A stretch of 64,000 nucleotides of DNA from an uncultured Ruminococcus sp. (GCA_947627445.1 CANQWA010000002.1:1-64000); one strand, 5' to 3'; shown: positions 20,141 to 30,156, counted from the stretch's first letter. Notes: generated by a model from the sequence alone, not told the origin. Numbers and translations are program-made.

Positions 20141-22927
20141 TCAGCCAAGCTGTATACGGTAGATCGAAGCCATTCCCTGAATTTGCAGTCGGAGATCCGC
20201 TCGCCCGGAAAATGGTTTCAGATCCATGGAATAGTGCTGGAAATCATCCATGGCGCTGGAGGGCGGAATGGAAACAGTTCCCAGTTCTTCCCAACCGGCA
20301 AGGATGGAAACCGATGCTCTGGCACAAGGGGCAGCAGCCAGAATTTCTGCTTTGGTATATCCCTGGAAATCCGTATCGGCAAAGGTGAACGAACCACCCC
20401 AGTCATCGGTACAGCCGTACCAGTCGTTCTGCGCTTTGGAGAATCGCAGGGTGGTCATCATGCCGTCTTTTTCGTCGTAATTCTTCACGCAGACCGGCTT
20501 GGAAAAATCACGCGGGGGAACGGCTTCTCCCGGAATTTCCAATTCTATGGTCAGCCGGATATCCGAGGAAGAAGCCCCTGCCATGATGACATAGTGCCCT
20601 TGCTCCACCATCATTTTCTCTCGTGTCACATCGTAGAATTCCAGTGCGTACCAGGGTACAAAAATGGGTACGGGAACAGTTTTTCCAGCCGGTACAGGCA
20701 CACGCTGGAAGCCGCATAGCTGGCGGTTCGGGCGTTTTACCCGAGGATGCAGATGACGGAAGTAGAGTTGTACCACTTCATCACCGTCGTATGACGAGGT
20801 GTTTGTCAGATTCAGATGAACCAGAAGTCCTTCCGGTCTGATGTCGGCAGAAAGATTTTCATAGACAAATTCGGAATAGGACAGACCGTGGCCGAAGGGG
20901 TACAATGGTTCTGCTGTGTCATATAAGTAAGTCCGATTGGCGTCTATGATATCATATTCCATGATATCCGGCAGATCCTGTGCGGAACTGTACCAGGTGA
21001 TGGGACATCGTGCTGCCGGATTGTTTTTCCCCAGCAGGGTATCTGCCACAGCATTGCCAAGCTCTGGTCCGGCGTGGGATGTGTAGAGAATCGCCGGCAG
21101 GAGTTTTTGTGCCTCTTTCAGCGCATAAGGGTAGCTGGAGATCACTGTCAGTACCGTGTCAGGATTGGCTTTTTGCACTGCTCGGAGCAGTGCCTTCTGA
21201 TGCGCCGGAAGCTCCAGATCAGGGCGGTCATAGCATTCCCGTGCTACCTGCATGGGATGATTGCCCAGACAGAGAATCACAACATTCGCCTGAGCTGCTA
21301 ACGCAGCCGCACGGGCAGCGCCATCCTCTATCACTTCCACCTGAAACCGGCGGTCAGGGGTAGGTCTGCCGGCTTTTACGGCACGGAGCGTGCCGTCTAT
21401 TTGTACGGCAATATCCATGGGCTTGTCGTGCCAGCTGCGGAACAGCATGGATTCACCGTACTGCTCCGGACGAAACCATTCCCGGATAAACCATGCATAA
21501 GGGGTTTCTCCGGAAGCTCGGTAGATGCCGTCCTCAGTGACATATTTACCGTTTTTGCAGGATCGGAGATTCACACTGCCGAAGTCCCAGTTGTGATACA
21601 AGAACCTTTCGCTTTCACCAATGGCATCCGCCGTAGCGGTTACAGCGTTTTCCTCTGATACAGTCAGATATTTTCCGGTTTGTACGGATCGGATTGCGAC
21701 CACATCGTAGCCCTCGTCCCACAGAATATTTTCTGACCCCAGCCGTTCCTGTAATGCATCCAGCACAGAAACAGCATAAGAAGCAGTTCCGGTATACCAG
21801 TCCCGGTAATTTTCTCGGCTGATGGGACCTATGACGGCGACTTTTGTGCCGGGGTTCAGCTTTAGCGGAAGAATGCCTGTATTGTGAAGCAGGCACATCT
21901 GTTCCATAGCGGCACATTGATTTACCGCCCGGTGGAGGAGCGTGTCTGTTTCCACAGGCTCTGTGTTGAAGGGGCAGTTGTCACCGTCCAGTTCGCCCAG
22001 ACGAAAACGTGCCAGCAGGCAAGCGCCAATGGCGTTGTCAATGTCTTCTTCCGTAATCAGTCCTCGGTGCAGGGCATCGCTGCCGGCAGCGGCGACCATT
22101 TCGGCATCGTCTGTCATAATGTCACAGCCGTTTTTCAAACATGCCGCCAGAGCCTCTGCATGGGTAGGATGGGACTGATGTACCAGGACATTCTGGGAAA
22201 AATCCGCACCGTCTGTCACCACGAAACCAAGACCCCATTGCTCCTTGACGACCTTTTTCAGGTCGGGATTCATGCAAGCCGGTACACCGCTCAGTTCGTT
22301 ATATGCAGTCATGATAGAATCCGCTCCGCCCCGGACAACAGAAGCCTCAAATGCCCGGTAGTAGTATTCGTGGAGAGTGCGGGGCGTTATATTGGACCAG
22401 CTGCCGCTGCGTCCTTTTTCGTTGTTGTTGGCACAGAAATGCTTTAATGCAGGAATCGTCCGCCGATAGACCGGATCGTCTCCGGCAAGGCCCTGGGTAT
22501 AAGCCGTCGTCATTTCACCGATGAGAAAGGGATCTTCGCCATAGCCTTCTTCGGTGCGTCCCCAGCGGGGATCACGTTCGGGATCGACGGTCGGTCCCCA
22601 GACCATCAGATGCCCTTTTTTGTCCTTTCGGTGGTAATAACGAGCTTCTTTTCCGGCAATTTCGCCAATCTGTTCCATCAGCGCCGGATCAAAAGTGGAT
22701 GCCAGACCAATGGGTTGGGGAAATACGGTGGAAACATGTCCGGGAGTACGGTCTACATAGCCTCGGGCGGCCTCCTGCCCGATAAACCATTCGCCCAGTC
22801 CCAGACGTGGAACAGGCTTTTGATGGGTGGAGAGCAGTCCTAATTTTTCTTCTATAGTCAGGCGCTGCAGCAGATCCTTGACACGCTGCTCCAGAGGGAG
22901 TGCGGTGTCCTGAAAGGGATAATGCAT
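20141..22927 (-). CDS. Glycoside hydrolase family 3 (beta-glucosidase-like) with accessory modules, no signal peptide
   Basis: MVWGPTVDPERDPRWGRTEEGYGEDPFLIGEM, FVVTDGADFSQNVL, GLSYSEFVYENL, fibronectin III-like C-terminal region; RBS gaaagga before ATG at 22927. Confidence 0.93.
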   Translation of the reverse strand: MHYPFQDTALPLEQRVKDLLQRLTIEEKLGLLSTHQKPVPRLGLGEWFIGQEAARGYVDRTPGHVSTVFPQPIGLASTFDPALMEQIGEIAGKEARYYHRKDKKGHLMVWGPTVDPERDPRWGRTEEGYGEDPFLIGEMTTAYTQGLAGDDPVYRRTIPALKHFCANNNEKGRSGSWSNITPRTLHEYYYRAFEASVVRGGADSIMTAYNELSGVPACMNPDLKKVVKEQWGLGFVVTDGADFSQNVLVHQSHPTHAEALAACLKNGCDIMTDDAEMVAAAGSDALHRGLITEEDIDNAIGACLLARFRLGELDGDNCPFNTEPVETDTLLHRAVNQCAAMEQMCLLHNTGILPLKLNPGTKVAVIGPISRENYRDWYTGTASYAVSVLDALQERLGSENILWDEGYDVVAIRSVQTGKYLTVSEENAVTATADAIGESERFLYHNWDFGSVNLRSCKNGKYVTEDGIYRASGETPYAWFIREWFRPEQYGESMLFRSWHDKPMDIAVQIDGTLRAVKAGRPTPDRRFQVEVIEDGAARAAALAAQANVVILCLGNHPMQVARECYDRPDLELPAHQKALLRAVQKANPDTVLTVISSYPYALKEAQKLLPAILYTSHAGPELGNAVADTLLGKNNPAARCPITWYSSAQDLPDIMEYDIIDANRTYLYDTAEPLYPFGHGLSYSEFVYENLSADIRPEGLLVHLNLTNTSSYDGDEVVQLYFRHLHPRVKRPNRQLCGFQRVPVPAGKTVPVPIFVPWYALEFYDVTREKMMVEQGHYVIMAGASSSDIRLTIELEIPGEAVPPRDFSKPVCVKNYDEKDGMMTTLRFSKAQNDWYGCTDDWGGSFTFADTDFQGYTKAEILAAAPCARASVSILAGWEELGTVSIPPSSAMDDFQHYSMDLKPFSGRADLRLQIQGMASIYRIQLG

Positions 22928-23039
22928 GGTGGATCTTCCTTTCTGAAAGCCTGTTCCGACTCTCCATGCGCGCGTCTTTCCGGCAGCTTTGCCATAGACC
23001 TCCCGGGAAATCCACTGCACGTCAGATACGAGACAGGTT

Positions 23040-23537
23040 CTATGAAAAAACGGTGGAATCGAATGCTTTCTTTTTTTGCCGTAATGCCTGGAAAAAATCC
23101 CGGAGAACCTGTGCGCAGTCCTCCTGCATCAGACCTTCAAAGATTTCCGGTTTCCAGTTATAGGGCAGTGCAAACAGTTCTTCTACCGAACGTACAGCAC
23201 CGCCCTTGGGATCACGTGTGCCGAAAACGATCTGATCCAGTCTGGCGTGAAGGATCGCACCGGCGCACATAGGACACGGCTCCAATGTGACATACAGGGC
23301 GCTGTCCAAAAGCCGCCAGCCTCCCAGCGTTCGGCTTGCAGCGTCGATCGCCATGATCTCCGCATGTGCCAGGGGAGAGCGGTCACATTCTCTGCGGTTA
23401 TAGCCCTCGCCGATGATTCTGCCGGTGGGCTTGTGTACCACCACAGCTCCCACGGGGACTTCTCCTAAGGAAAAAGCATGCTGCGCCAGTTCCAGCGCAC
23501 GCTGCATGTATGGGATTTCGGGAATAAAATCCGTCAC
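23040..23537 (-). CDS. tadA: tRNA-specific adenosine deaminase
   Basis: HAEIMAIDAASRTLGGWRLLDSALYVTLEPCPMCAGAILHARL. Confidence 0.95.
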   Translation of the reverse strand: MTDFIPEIPYMQRALELAQHAFSLGEVPVGAVVVHKPTGRIIGEGYNRRECDRSPLAHAEIMAIDAASRTLGGWRLLDSALYVTLEPCPMCAGAILHARLDQIVFGTRDPKGGAVRSVEELFALPYNWKPEIFEGLMQEDCAQVLRDFFQALRQKKKAFDSTVFS

Positions 23538-24704
23538 TTAAAAAATCACCTCAATGACCATCGTTACAAGGCACAGAATAAAGAGCACGGAAAGAGGACC
23601 CGGATTCCATATGACACGAAGCCGTTCCCGTGGGCTGAGATAATGCTTCTGGTTCAGCAGTGCCGGGTTGGTTCTCCGGGGACGAATGAACAGCAAACTG
23701 CCCAAAATGCCGATCGTCAGAATCGCAAGCATCAGCAGCATCTGGATGTTCATAGAAGCCGCTTTTGACCGGATCCAGAAGAATCCGAACATCAGCAGAT
23801 GGCAGAGCATCCGGTTGAGAATTGCCGGCAGAAGAGAACCGCTGCGGAGAACCGCAATACCTGCTACTACGGCAAAGGTCAGATCCATGGGCAATGTGAT
23901 AAAGCTGTGGTTCAGGCAGGCATTCAGCAGCGCTGTCATCAGAATGGCGTACCAGTCTCCGAATTGGCGCAGTACGTGAAGCACTTCACCGTGGATCAGA
24001 AGTTCTGACATGATGCTGACAACCACCAGTTTGTAGATCAGATAGATCATCCCATACGGTGCCTGCATATAGGAAACAGCATAATAGGCGGTTCCGATGG
24101 TGTTGTGTGCTAAGGGATTATTGGATGAAAACAGCATCCATATGTTGACGATGACAAACAATGCCAACGTCAGACAGGTGGAAACCGGAAGCTCATGGGG
24201 ATTGTCCGGCTTTAGATGATATGCCACCCGCCGGGGCAGCCGGAACATTTTCCGGAAGATCAGCACGGGAATCAGATATTTCAGAAACGTCTGGAACATC
24301 AGGATGATCAGGACAGGCAATTCCGGACCGTACATGGCATTGTTGCTGTAGCTGTAGTCGATCTCCATGCCCAGCAGATTTGCTCCGGCAACCAGCAGAT
24401 AGCCGGACAGACTTTCCAGCATCAGATACAGCAGGATTGCGATACCAATCACCATATGGACACGCTGCATGGTGCGGCGTTCTTCTACAGCAGGATCAGG
24501 GGATTGATAGCCCACACCCTCGATATAGATATTTTCATTTGCGGCTCTCCGGCAGCGGAAAGCATAGTTGTTGTCTTCCCTGTTTCTCCACATGCGGAAT
24601 GCACGGCTGTATGCCTTGGAGACGGTGCTGTAGTCAGAATCGGCAACCACATCAATATCGTATCTTTTGCCGGACTCTTGTTTGGATGGAAAAGCTTTTC
24701 GCAT
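23538..24704 (-). CDS. Polytopic membrane protein, CPBP/abortive-infection-like C-terminal region (degenerate)
   Basis: Eight or so hydrophobic segments; MSELLIHGEVLHVLRQFG...ALLNACLNHSF resembles a CPBP core without a clean EExxxR. Confidence 0.5.
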   Translation of the reverse strand: MRKAFPSKQESGKRYDIDVVADSDYSTVSKAYSRAFRMWRNREDNNYAFRCRRAANENIYIEGVGYQSPDPAVEERRTMQRVHMVIGIAILLYLMLESLSGYLLVAGANLLGMEIDYSYSNNAMYGPELPVLIILMFQTFLKYLIPVLIFRKMFRLPRRVAYHLKPDNPHELPVSTCLTLALFVIVNIWMLFSSNNPLAHNTIGTAYYAVSYMQAPYGMIYLIYKLVVVSIMSELLIHGEVLHVLRQFGDWYAILMTALLNACLNHSFITLPMDLTFAVVAGIAVLRSGSLLPAILNRMLCHLLMFGFFWIRSKAASMNIQMLLMLAILTIGILGSLLFIRPRRTNPALLNQKHYLSPRERLRVIWNPGPLSVLFILCLVTMVIEVIF

Positions 24705-25015
24705 GAATGTTATGACACCTCGATATGTCTATGATACCGTAAATGGATGGTATCATAAATGCTTTGCAACCATTATACCATAGTAAAAAGCGCTTTCGGT
24801 TTTTAAAGTGGAAAAATAGTAACAGCATATTGTGAATGATTCCAAACAGAATTGTGTATGGTAAAAAACGCACAAATTTTTTCGCCAATTTTTTTGCGGC
24901 TTTTGAGAAAAAATAGTTGCAGTTTTTCACAGGGTGTGGTATAATAGAAACAAATATATGTGGACACCGGAAATGGATGCCTGTACAGGAACAATACCGA
25001 AGGAGGAATGTAAGT

Positions 25016-27238
25016 ATGAAGACGATAACACACAAGACAATGGCGTTCTTCGCTGTGCTTTTGGCGATGTTGTTGTTCTGGGCGGGTATTGGCAGCGTGA
25101 TGCCCGCTGTAGATCTGACGGCTGCGGCGTGGACTTCTGATATGACAGACGAAGAGATGCAGCAATTTGCCGATGATGTGATTGCATTGGTGAATCAGGA
25201 GCGTGCGGCGGAGGGAATAGATCCTGTTTACGCATTGCCGATTCTGAACGAGGCGGCTGCAGTTCGGGCAAAGGAGTGTACAGAGCTGTTTGAACATGAA
25301 CGGCCGGACGGCACAAGCTGCGCCACCGTTCTGGATGAATTCGGCGTCACCTGGCATGCCTGGGGCGAAAATATTGCCTATGGCTATAGTTCGCCGAAAA
25401 ATTTCATGGAAGGCTGGATGAATTCGGAAGGGCACCGGAAAAACATCCTGAACAGCAGCTATACCCATATGGGCGTGGGTGTCACTTGTTTCAACGGGAT
25501 CATTTACTGTACCCAGAGCTTTGTGGGAAGACCGAATATCACAGATGGCGAGTATATGCCGGAACTGCGTGTGACTACTACCACAACAACCATTACGACA
25601 ACAACGACATCTGCAACAACTACCGCCGCCATCACCGTATTGCCGGTACCTACATATGAATACACCATCTATGAAGAGGAAGAAAATGCCATCACGGTTC
25701 AAAGCGGATATATGAAGTACTATCGCTTTATTCCGGATTATTCCGGCACCTATTATTTTTACACAACAGGTTCTATTGATACAATAGGCGAGCTGTATGA
25801 CACATATGGTTCGCATCTGGAAAGTGACGATGACAGCGGAGAAGATTTCAATTTTGAACTGTCGTATGATCTGTACGAAGGCGCTACGTATTATATCGGC
25901 GTTGAGGGTCTGTATGAATCCGGAAGTACTTCGCTGTATGTTTCGAGAACAGGAGGCGCAACTGTCATGACGACGGATGAGACGGAGACTGCGGCAACTA
26001 CCACCACTACAGCTGTCACGGATGTTGTGCAAGAAGCCTGGCTGCAGGGTGAAGAGGTAGAGCTTTCTGCTTCAGAACTGGTGGGAAACGGCTATATTGT
26101 CAACATTCCTTTGACATTTCAAATCAACACCGGCATCAAGGGATTGGAATTCGGCTTGTCATGGGACAGCGAGATGATGACCATTATGAATGTTACCTGC
26201 GATGCAGAAAACATGATGATATCCTCCAGAGTAAATACCGATGAAGATTTTCTGTGGGTCTCTTTTGCCTGCCTGGATGATGCCCATTACGGTGACGAGC
26301 TGTGCACCCTGCAATTCTGGGTATCTGATGCGGTATTGGATCAAGAGGGTGCCGGACTGCTGAGCGTGAACATGGAAACCGACAGTCCTTTCGGCTTGAC
26401 GGCAAATGCCTATGGACCGGACGGATCATCCATTGACTTGACGATGTCCTCTCCTGTCTGGGTAGTGATCTCGCCGGATGACCCGGATGTGACTACGACA
26501 ACGACACAGGTGACAGAAGAACCAAATAGCACGAGTACGGTTACAACCCTGGAAGAGTACGATGTGGTTGCACAGGTCGACTCAGTAGAAATTTCCCTGG
26601 AAGAATTGCAGGCAAATGACTATCAGATATCCATTCCGATGCGCTATATCCAAAACAGCGGTTTTACTGCCATGAGCTTCGGCATCAAAACAGACAGTTC
26701 ACTGCTGCAACTGGAAAGTTGCCAATCGGACACATCGATGCTGTTGTGTGCATCTACCATCTCCCATGAGAAGGATATGGTATGGCTCAGCCTCCTCAGC
26801 CAGCAGGGGGATCTATGGACGGGTTATGAAGACTATACCGGCGAGGAATTTTGCACCCTGACCTTTACAATCAGTCCGGATGTACAGCCAGGAGATGTGA
26901 TGGAGATCTATGGTGTGTATACGGATGCTGTAGGAGATCCCTATATGGCGAATAATGCAGAAGATGAAGATCTGGCGCTTTTAGTCAACACCGGACAGAT
27001 TGTCATCTCTGGCGAACCGACAGCAAAGATCCATCGGGGCGATTTGAACGGAGACGGCGTGGTCAGTCTGGCAGATGTCGTGCTGCTGAGTAAGACCATC
27101 ATTGGTGTAACGCAATATACCATAGAGACAGACAGCGCACTGCTCAAGTCGGCTGATATCAATGGCGACGGTGTGATCGGCAGCGATGATGCAGCGCTGC
27201 TGCTGCAATTCCTAAATAAGATTGTGGACGAAATATAA
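25016..27238 (+). CDS. Secreted CAP/SCP domain protein with PPC-like, two cohesin-like modules and a C-terminal dockerin
   Basis: CAP: NQERAAEGIDPVYALPILNEAAAVRAKE...WHAWGENIAYGYSSPKNFMEGWMNSEGHRKNILNSSYTHMGVG; Thr-rich linkers; dockerin: GDLNGDGVVSLADVVLLSKTI...ADINGDGVIGSDDAALLLQFL. Confidence 0.85.
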   Translation: MKTITHKTMAFFAVLLAMLLFWAGIGSVMPAVDLTAAAWTSDMTDEEMQQFADDVIALVNQERAAEGIDPVYALPILNEAAAVRAKECTELFEHERPDGTSCATVLDEFGVTWHAWGENIAYGYSSPKNFMEGWMNSEGHRKNILNSSYTHMGVGVTCFNGIIYCTQSFVGRPNITDGEYMPELRVTTTTTTITTTTTSATTTAAITVLPVPTYEYTIYEEEENAITVQSGYMKYYRFIPDYSGTYYFYTTGSIDTIGELYDTYGSHLESDDDSGEDFNFELSYDLYEGATYYIGVEGLYESGSTSLYVSRTGGATVMTTDETETAATTTTTAVTDVVQEAWLQGEEVELSASELVGNGYIVNIPLTFQINTGIKGLEFGLSWDSEMMTIMNVTCDAENMMISSRVNTDEDFLWVSFACLDDAHYGDELCTLQFWVSDAVLDQEGAGLLSVNMETDSPFGLTANAYGPDGSSIDLTMSSPVWVVISPDDPDVTTTTTQVTEEPNSTSTVTTLEEYDVVAQVDSVEISLEELQANDYQISIPMRYIQNSGFTAMSFGIKTDSSLLQLESCQSDTSMLLCASTISHEKDMVWLSLLSQQGDLWTGYEDYTGEEFCTLTFTISPDVQPGDVMEIYGVYTDAVGDPYMANNAEDEDLALLVNTGQIVISGEPTAKIHRGDLNGDGVVSLADVVLLSKTIIGVTQYTIETDSALLKSADINGDGVIGSDDAALLLQFLNKIVDEI

Positions 27239-27246
27239 AAGCTTTT

Positions 27247-27290
27247 CCCGAACCTGTCCGTATAGGCACATACGGACAGGTTCTTGTTTT
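27247..27290 (+). terminator. Rho-independent terminator
   Basis: GAACCTGTCCGTAT aggcac ATACGGACAGGTTC then T-rich. Confidence 0.85.
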
Positions 27291-27357
27291 ACCCGCCGGA
27301 ATCAGCTCTTTTTTGACGTGTTTTTGGCAAAAACACGAAAATATCCGATGCAGATGG

Positions 27358-27386
27358 TTGACAAAGCCGCTGCTGTATGGTATAAT
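27358..27386 (+). promoter_or_regulatory. SigA-type promoter for the DUF4234 gene
   Basis: TTGACA - 17 nt - TATAAT. Confidence 0.8.
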
Positions 27387-27475
27387 GAAACATATCATAA
27401 AAGCAACACCGCACCAAGAATGCCTGACGGATTTGTACGGTGCTGCCTAAACATTCTAAGAAGGAGAATATACAT

Positions 27476-27991
27476 ATGATCTGTCCAAACTGTGGCTCTA
27501 ATTTTGAAGGCGCATTTTGCCCCAACTGCGGTACAGCAGCTCAGCAGCCCAATGCGGCATCCAATATGGGGGCAACACCTCCGGTACAGCCCAATATGCA
27601 GCAGTATACCGGCGCACCAGTTCCGCCGCCTACGGGTTCTGCTTATGGCGTTCAGGAGCGTAACATTGCGCTTTGCATCATTTTTTCTCTGATCACTTGC
27701 GGTATCTACGGGCTGTATTGGCTGTACTGCCTGACAGAGGATGTCAAAAAGCTGTCCAATAATCCCAATGGCACTTCCGGCGGTATTACCATTCTATTGG
27801 GCATTGTGACATGTGGTATCTATCTCTGGTACTGGATGTATACACAGGGTGATGCCATCGACAAGGTCAAACAGTCCCGGGGAATTGCTTCCGGCAATAC
27901 GGGTATTCTGTATCTAATTCTGTCTATTGTTGGTCTGGGTATTGTTTCCTATGCCCTGATGCAGAACGAAATCAACCATCTAGCAAAGTAA
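27476..27991 (+). CDS. Zinc-ribbon plus DUF4234-like membrane protein
   Basis: MICPNCGSNFEGAFCPNCGTA; RNIALCIIFSLITCGIYGLYWLYCLTEDVKKLS. Confidence 0.85.
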   Translation: MICPNCGSNFEGAFCPNCGTAAQQPNAASNMGATPPVQPNMQQYTGAPVPPPTGSAYGVQERNIALCIIFSLITCGIYGLYWLYCLTEDVKKLSNNPNGTSGGITILLGIVTCGIYLWYWMYTQGDAIDKVKQSRGIASGNTGILYLILSIVGLGIVSYALMQNEINHLAK

Positions 27992-28148
27992 GAACAAGTT
28001 CTAAAAATTTCTCAGGAGCAAACACAAAGAGGGCTGCACCGGAAACGGGCAGTCCTCTTTCAAAAACCAGAAAAATAGAAGCAGGAGGCAAGAGTGGATA
28101 CTTTTTCTTGCCTCTTGCTTCTGTCCGGAAAAGGGGAGGCAGAAGCAT

Positions 28149-28568
28149 TTGCATCAACTGAAATCATTGCTGTATCAGAAACGCCGGCAGCTTTGCCTTG
28201 GCGGTGCGGTTCTGGTGCTGGGATTGATCTACTATGCCATGACACAGTTCACATCCTTTCGCATCCCCTGCATATTTCAGACCATCACAGGGCTGGCTTG
28301 CCCTGGATGTGGTGTATCCCACTTCTGCATCCGGCTGCTGCATTGCGATCCTGCCGGTGCAGTACGGGAAAACCTGGCGCTTGGCTTGCTTTTGCCGGTG
28401 TGGGCTGTAGCAGGGTTGATACGATGGATATGGCATCCCGCATGGCTGGAAAAGAACAGCAAAGGGGAAGTGATTCTGACCTGGGGAAGCATCGCCCTGC
28501 TGCTCCTGTTTGGTGTGGTACGGAATTTGCCGGGGATGGAGTTTCTGCTGCCTTCTTATCGGATGTAA
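28149..28568 (+). CDS. DUF2752-like membrane protein
   Basis: FRIPCIFQTITGLACPGCGVSHFCIRLLHCDPAGAVREN; apparent TTG start. Confidence 0.75.
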   Translation: MHQLKSLLYQKRRQLCLGGAVLVLGLIYYAMTQFTSFRIPCIFQTITGLACPGCGVSHFCIRLLHCDPAGAVRENLALGLLLPVWAVAGLIRWIWHPAWLEKNSKGEVILTWGSIALLLLFGVVRNLPGMEFLLPSYRM

Positions 28569-28586
28569 CCGGCATGAAGTCCATGC

Positions 28587-28934
28587 TCATAATGGCAGCC
28601 CGAAACTCACCTGTAATGCATGATCCACACGTGTCATAGACGGTTCATCCAGCTCGCCCATGCGATCTTTGAGCCGTTGTTTATCCAGAGTACGGATTTG
28701 TTCCAGCAGAACGATGCTGTCCTTGGTGAGACCGCAGGTGGTTGCCTGTACGTCAATGTGAGTGGGAAGCTTGGCTTTGTCCTTGCGGCTGGTGATGGCG
28801 GCGGCGATTACCGTAGGACTGTGGCGATTTCCGATGTCATTCTGAACAATAAGTACCGGACGAACACCGCCTTGTTCCGAGCCGACTACCGGACTGAGAT
28901 CTGCATAGTATATTTCTCCACGCTTTACCTGCAT
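28587..28934 (-). CDS. mazF: MazF/PemK family endoribonuclease toxin
   Basis: [48 protein letters not shown]. Confidence 0.95.
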   Translation of the reverse strand: MQVKRGEIYYADLSPVVGSEQGGVRPVLIVQNDIGNRHSPTVIAAAITSRKDKAKLPTHIDVQATTCGLTKDSIVLLEQIRTLDKQRLKDRMGELDEPSMTRVDHALQVSFGLPL

Positions 28935-29165
28935 GGGGATCCCTCCTTTTTGTCAAATTCAACCTGTTGCGTATGGTTTTCCACCATTCTGCTGCCTGTG
29001 TGGATAGTATGCCCATCACAGGGAGGATTATACGGTTATGAATCCATATTATCATATTCTTTTCCAAACAAAGACGTGAAAGCATTGCAGAAAAGCGACC
29101 GACACGAACCTGTTTCAAGGGCAAGCTGTCAGTCGCTTTTTGATGCTTTTTTTCGTTTGGTTTCA

Positions 29166-29705
29166 CTAACCCTCTAACTGGCGTCCCAAAAGTTGAGAAG
29201 CTGCCTGAATCAGACTTTTCTGACTTTCGGTGAGGGTATATCCGTTCCCATTGTCCAGAAATGCCACTGCGCCTGTGACATCGCCGGCGGAAATAATAGG
29301 CATACAAGCCATTGCACCCTTGTCCACACCTTCGGCTGGCATCAGTTCTGGCTGGCCTGTTTCCGAAAAATACTGACGGCGGTTTTCCATCAGCTCCTCC
29401 AACTCAGGGGAAACACGACGGGCGTTCCATTCTTTTTTGGCTGCGCCGGAGACGGAAACTACATGGTCACGGTCGAAGACAGCCACCGGGCAGCCGGCAA
29501 GACGATGCATAATCTCCGCCACCTGTGCAGCATTTTCACTCATTTCGCCCATGGGAGAGTATTTCTTGAAAATGACCTCTCCGTCATTGCTGGTGTAGAT
29601 CTCCAGGGGGTCGCCTTCCCGGATGCGCATGGTGCGCCGGATTTCCTTTGGAATTACGACACGCCCAAGGTCATCAATTCGTCTGACAATTCCTGTTGCT
29701 TTCAT
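29166..29705 (-). CDS. spoVT: Stage V sporulation protein T (AbrB N-terminus, GAF-like C-terminus)
   Basis: MKATGIVRRIDDLGRVVIPKEIRRTMRIREGDPLEIYTSNDGEVIFKKYSP. Confidence 0.95.
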   Translation of the reverse strand: MKATGIVRRIDDLGRVVIPKEIRRTMRIREGDPLEIYTSNDGEVIFKKYSPMGEMSENAAQVAEIMHRLAGCPVAVFDRDHVVSVSGAAKKEWNARRVSPELEELMENRRQYFSETGQPELMPAEGVDKGAMACMPIISAGDVTGAVAFLDNGNGYTLTESQKSLIQAASQLLGRQLEG

Positions 29706-29900
29706 ATATGTGATCCTCCTTTTTATTCTTCATGATATGACATTCGCAGCGGTTTTGCTGACGTATGGCGCTGTTATTGTCTGCAAAAAAATGAAGTTTA
29801 TACGAGCTTTTCATAAAACCCGCCAGGAATTTTTCAAACTGTCTTTCACTGATGCCCCATTTGTTGGCGTTTTATGCATGGCTTGGTGCGGTTTTTTTGA

Positions 29901-29985
29901 ATAAATGCAAAGCATTTATTTATTTTTATTTGAAAGTCCTTGCAGATCCGCAAATCTACGATTTGCTCCCTGTATATCGGATAAA
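29901..29985 (+). repeat. 82-bp structured repeat, copy A
   Basis: ATTTGAAAGTCCTTGCAGATCCGCAAATCTACGATTTGCTCCCTGTATATCGGA; near-identical copy at 31545-31626. Confidence 0.9.
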
Positions 29986-30156
29986 TTCTCAAAAATTTCC
30001 GTAAACGGACATATTCTTGGAAAAAGGTGTAACGTTTGGGCGGAATGGGTGTATATCATAGTGAGCGCTCGAAAATGAAAATTTGTCTTTGTAAAAAGCA
30101 TGTGGATTTTTGCGTACATGTACCTGTGGAGACAAATTTCGGGAGGTGGAACTCAT

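Noticed and set aside
28587-29705. spoVT-mazF as a toxin-antitoxin pair (SpoVT has a MazE-like AbrB fold)
   Set aside because: A terminator-like hairpin separates the genes and SpoVT is a full-length sporulation regulator with a GAF-like domain.
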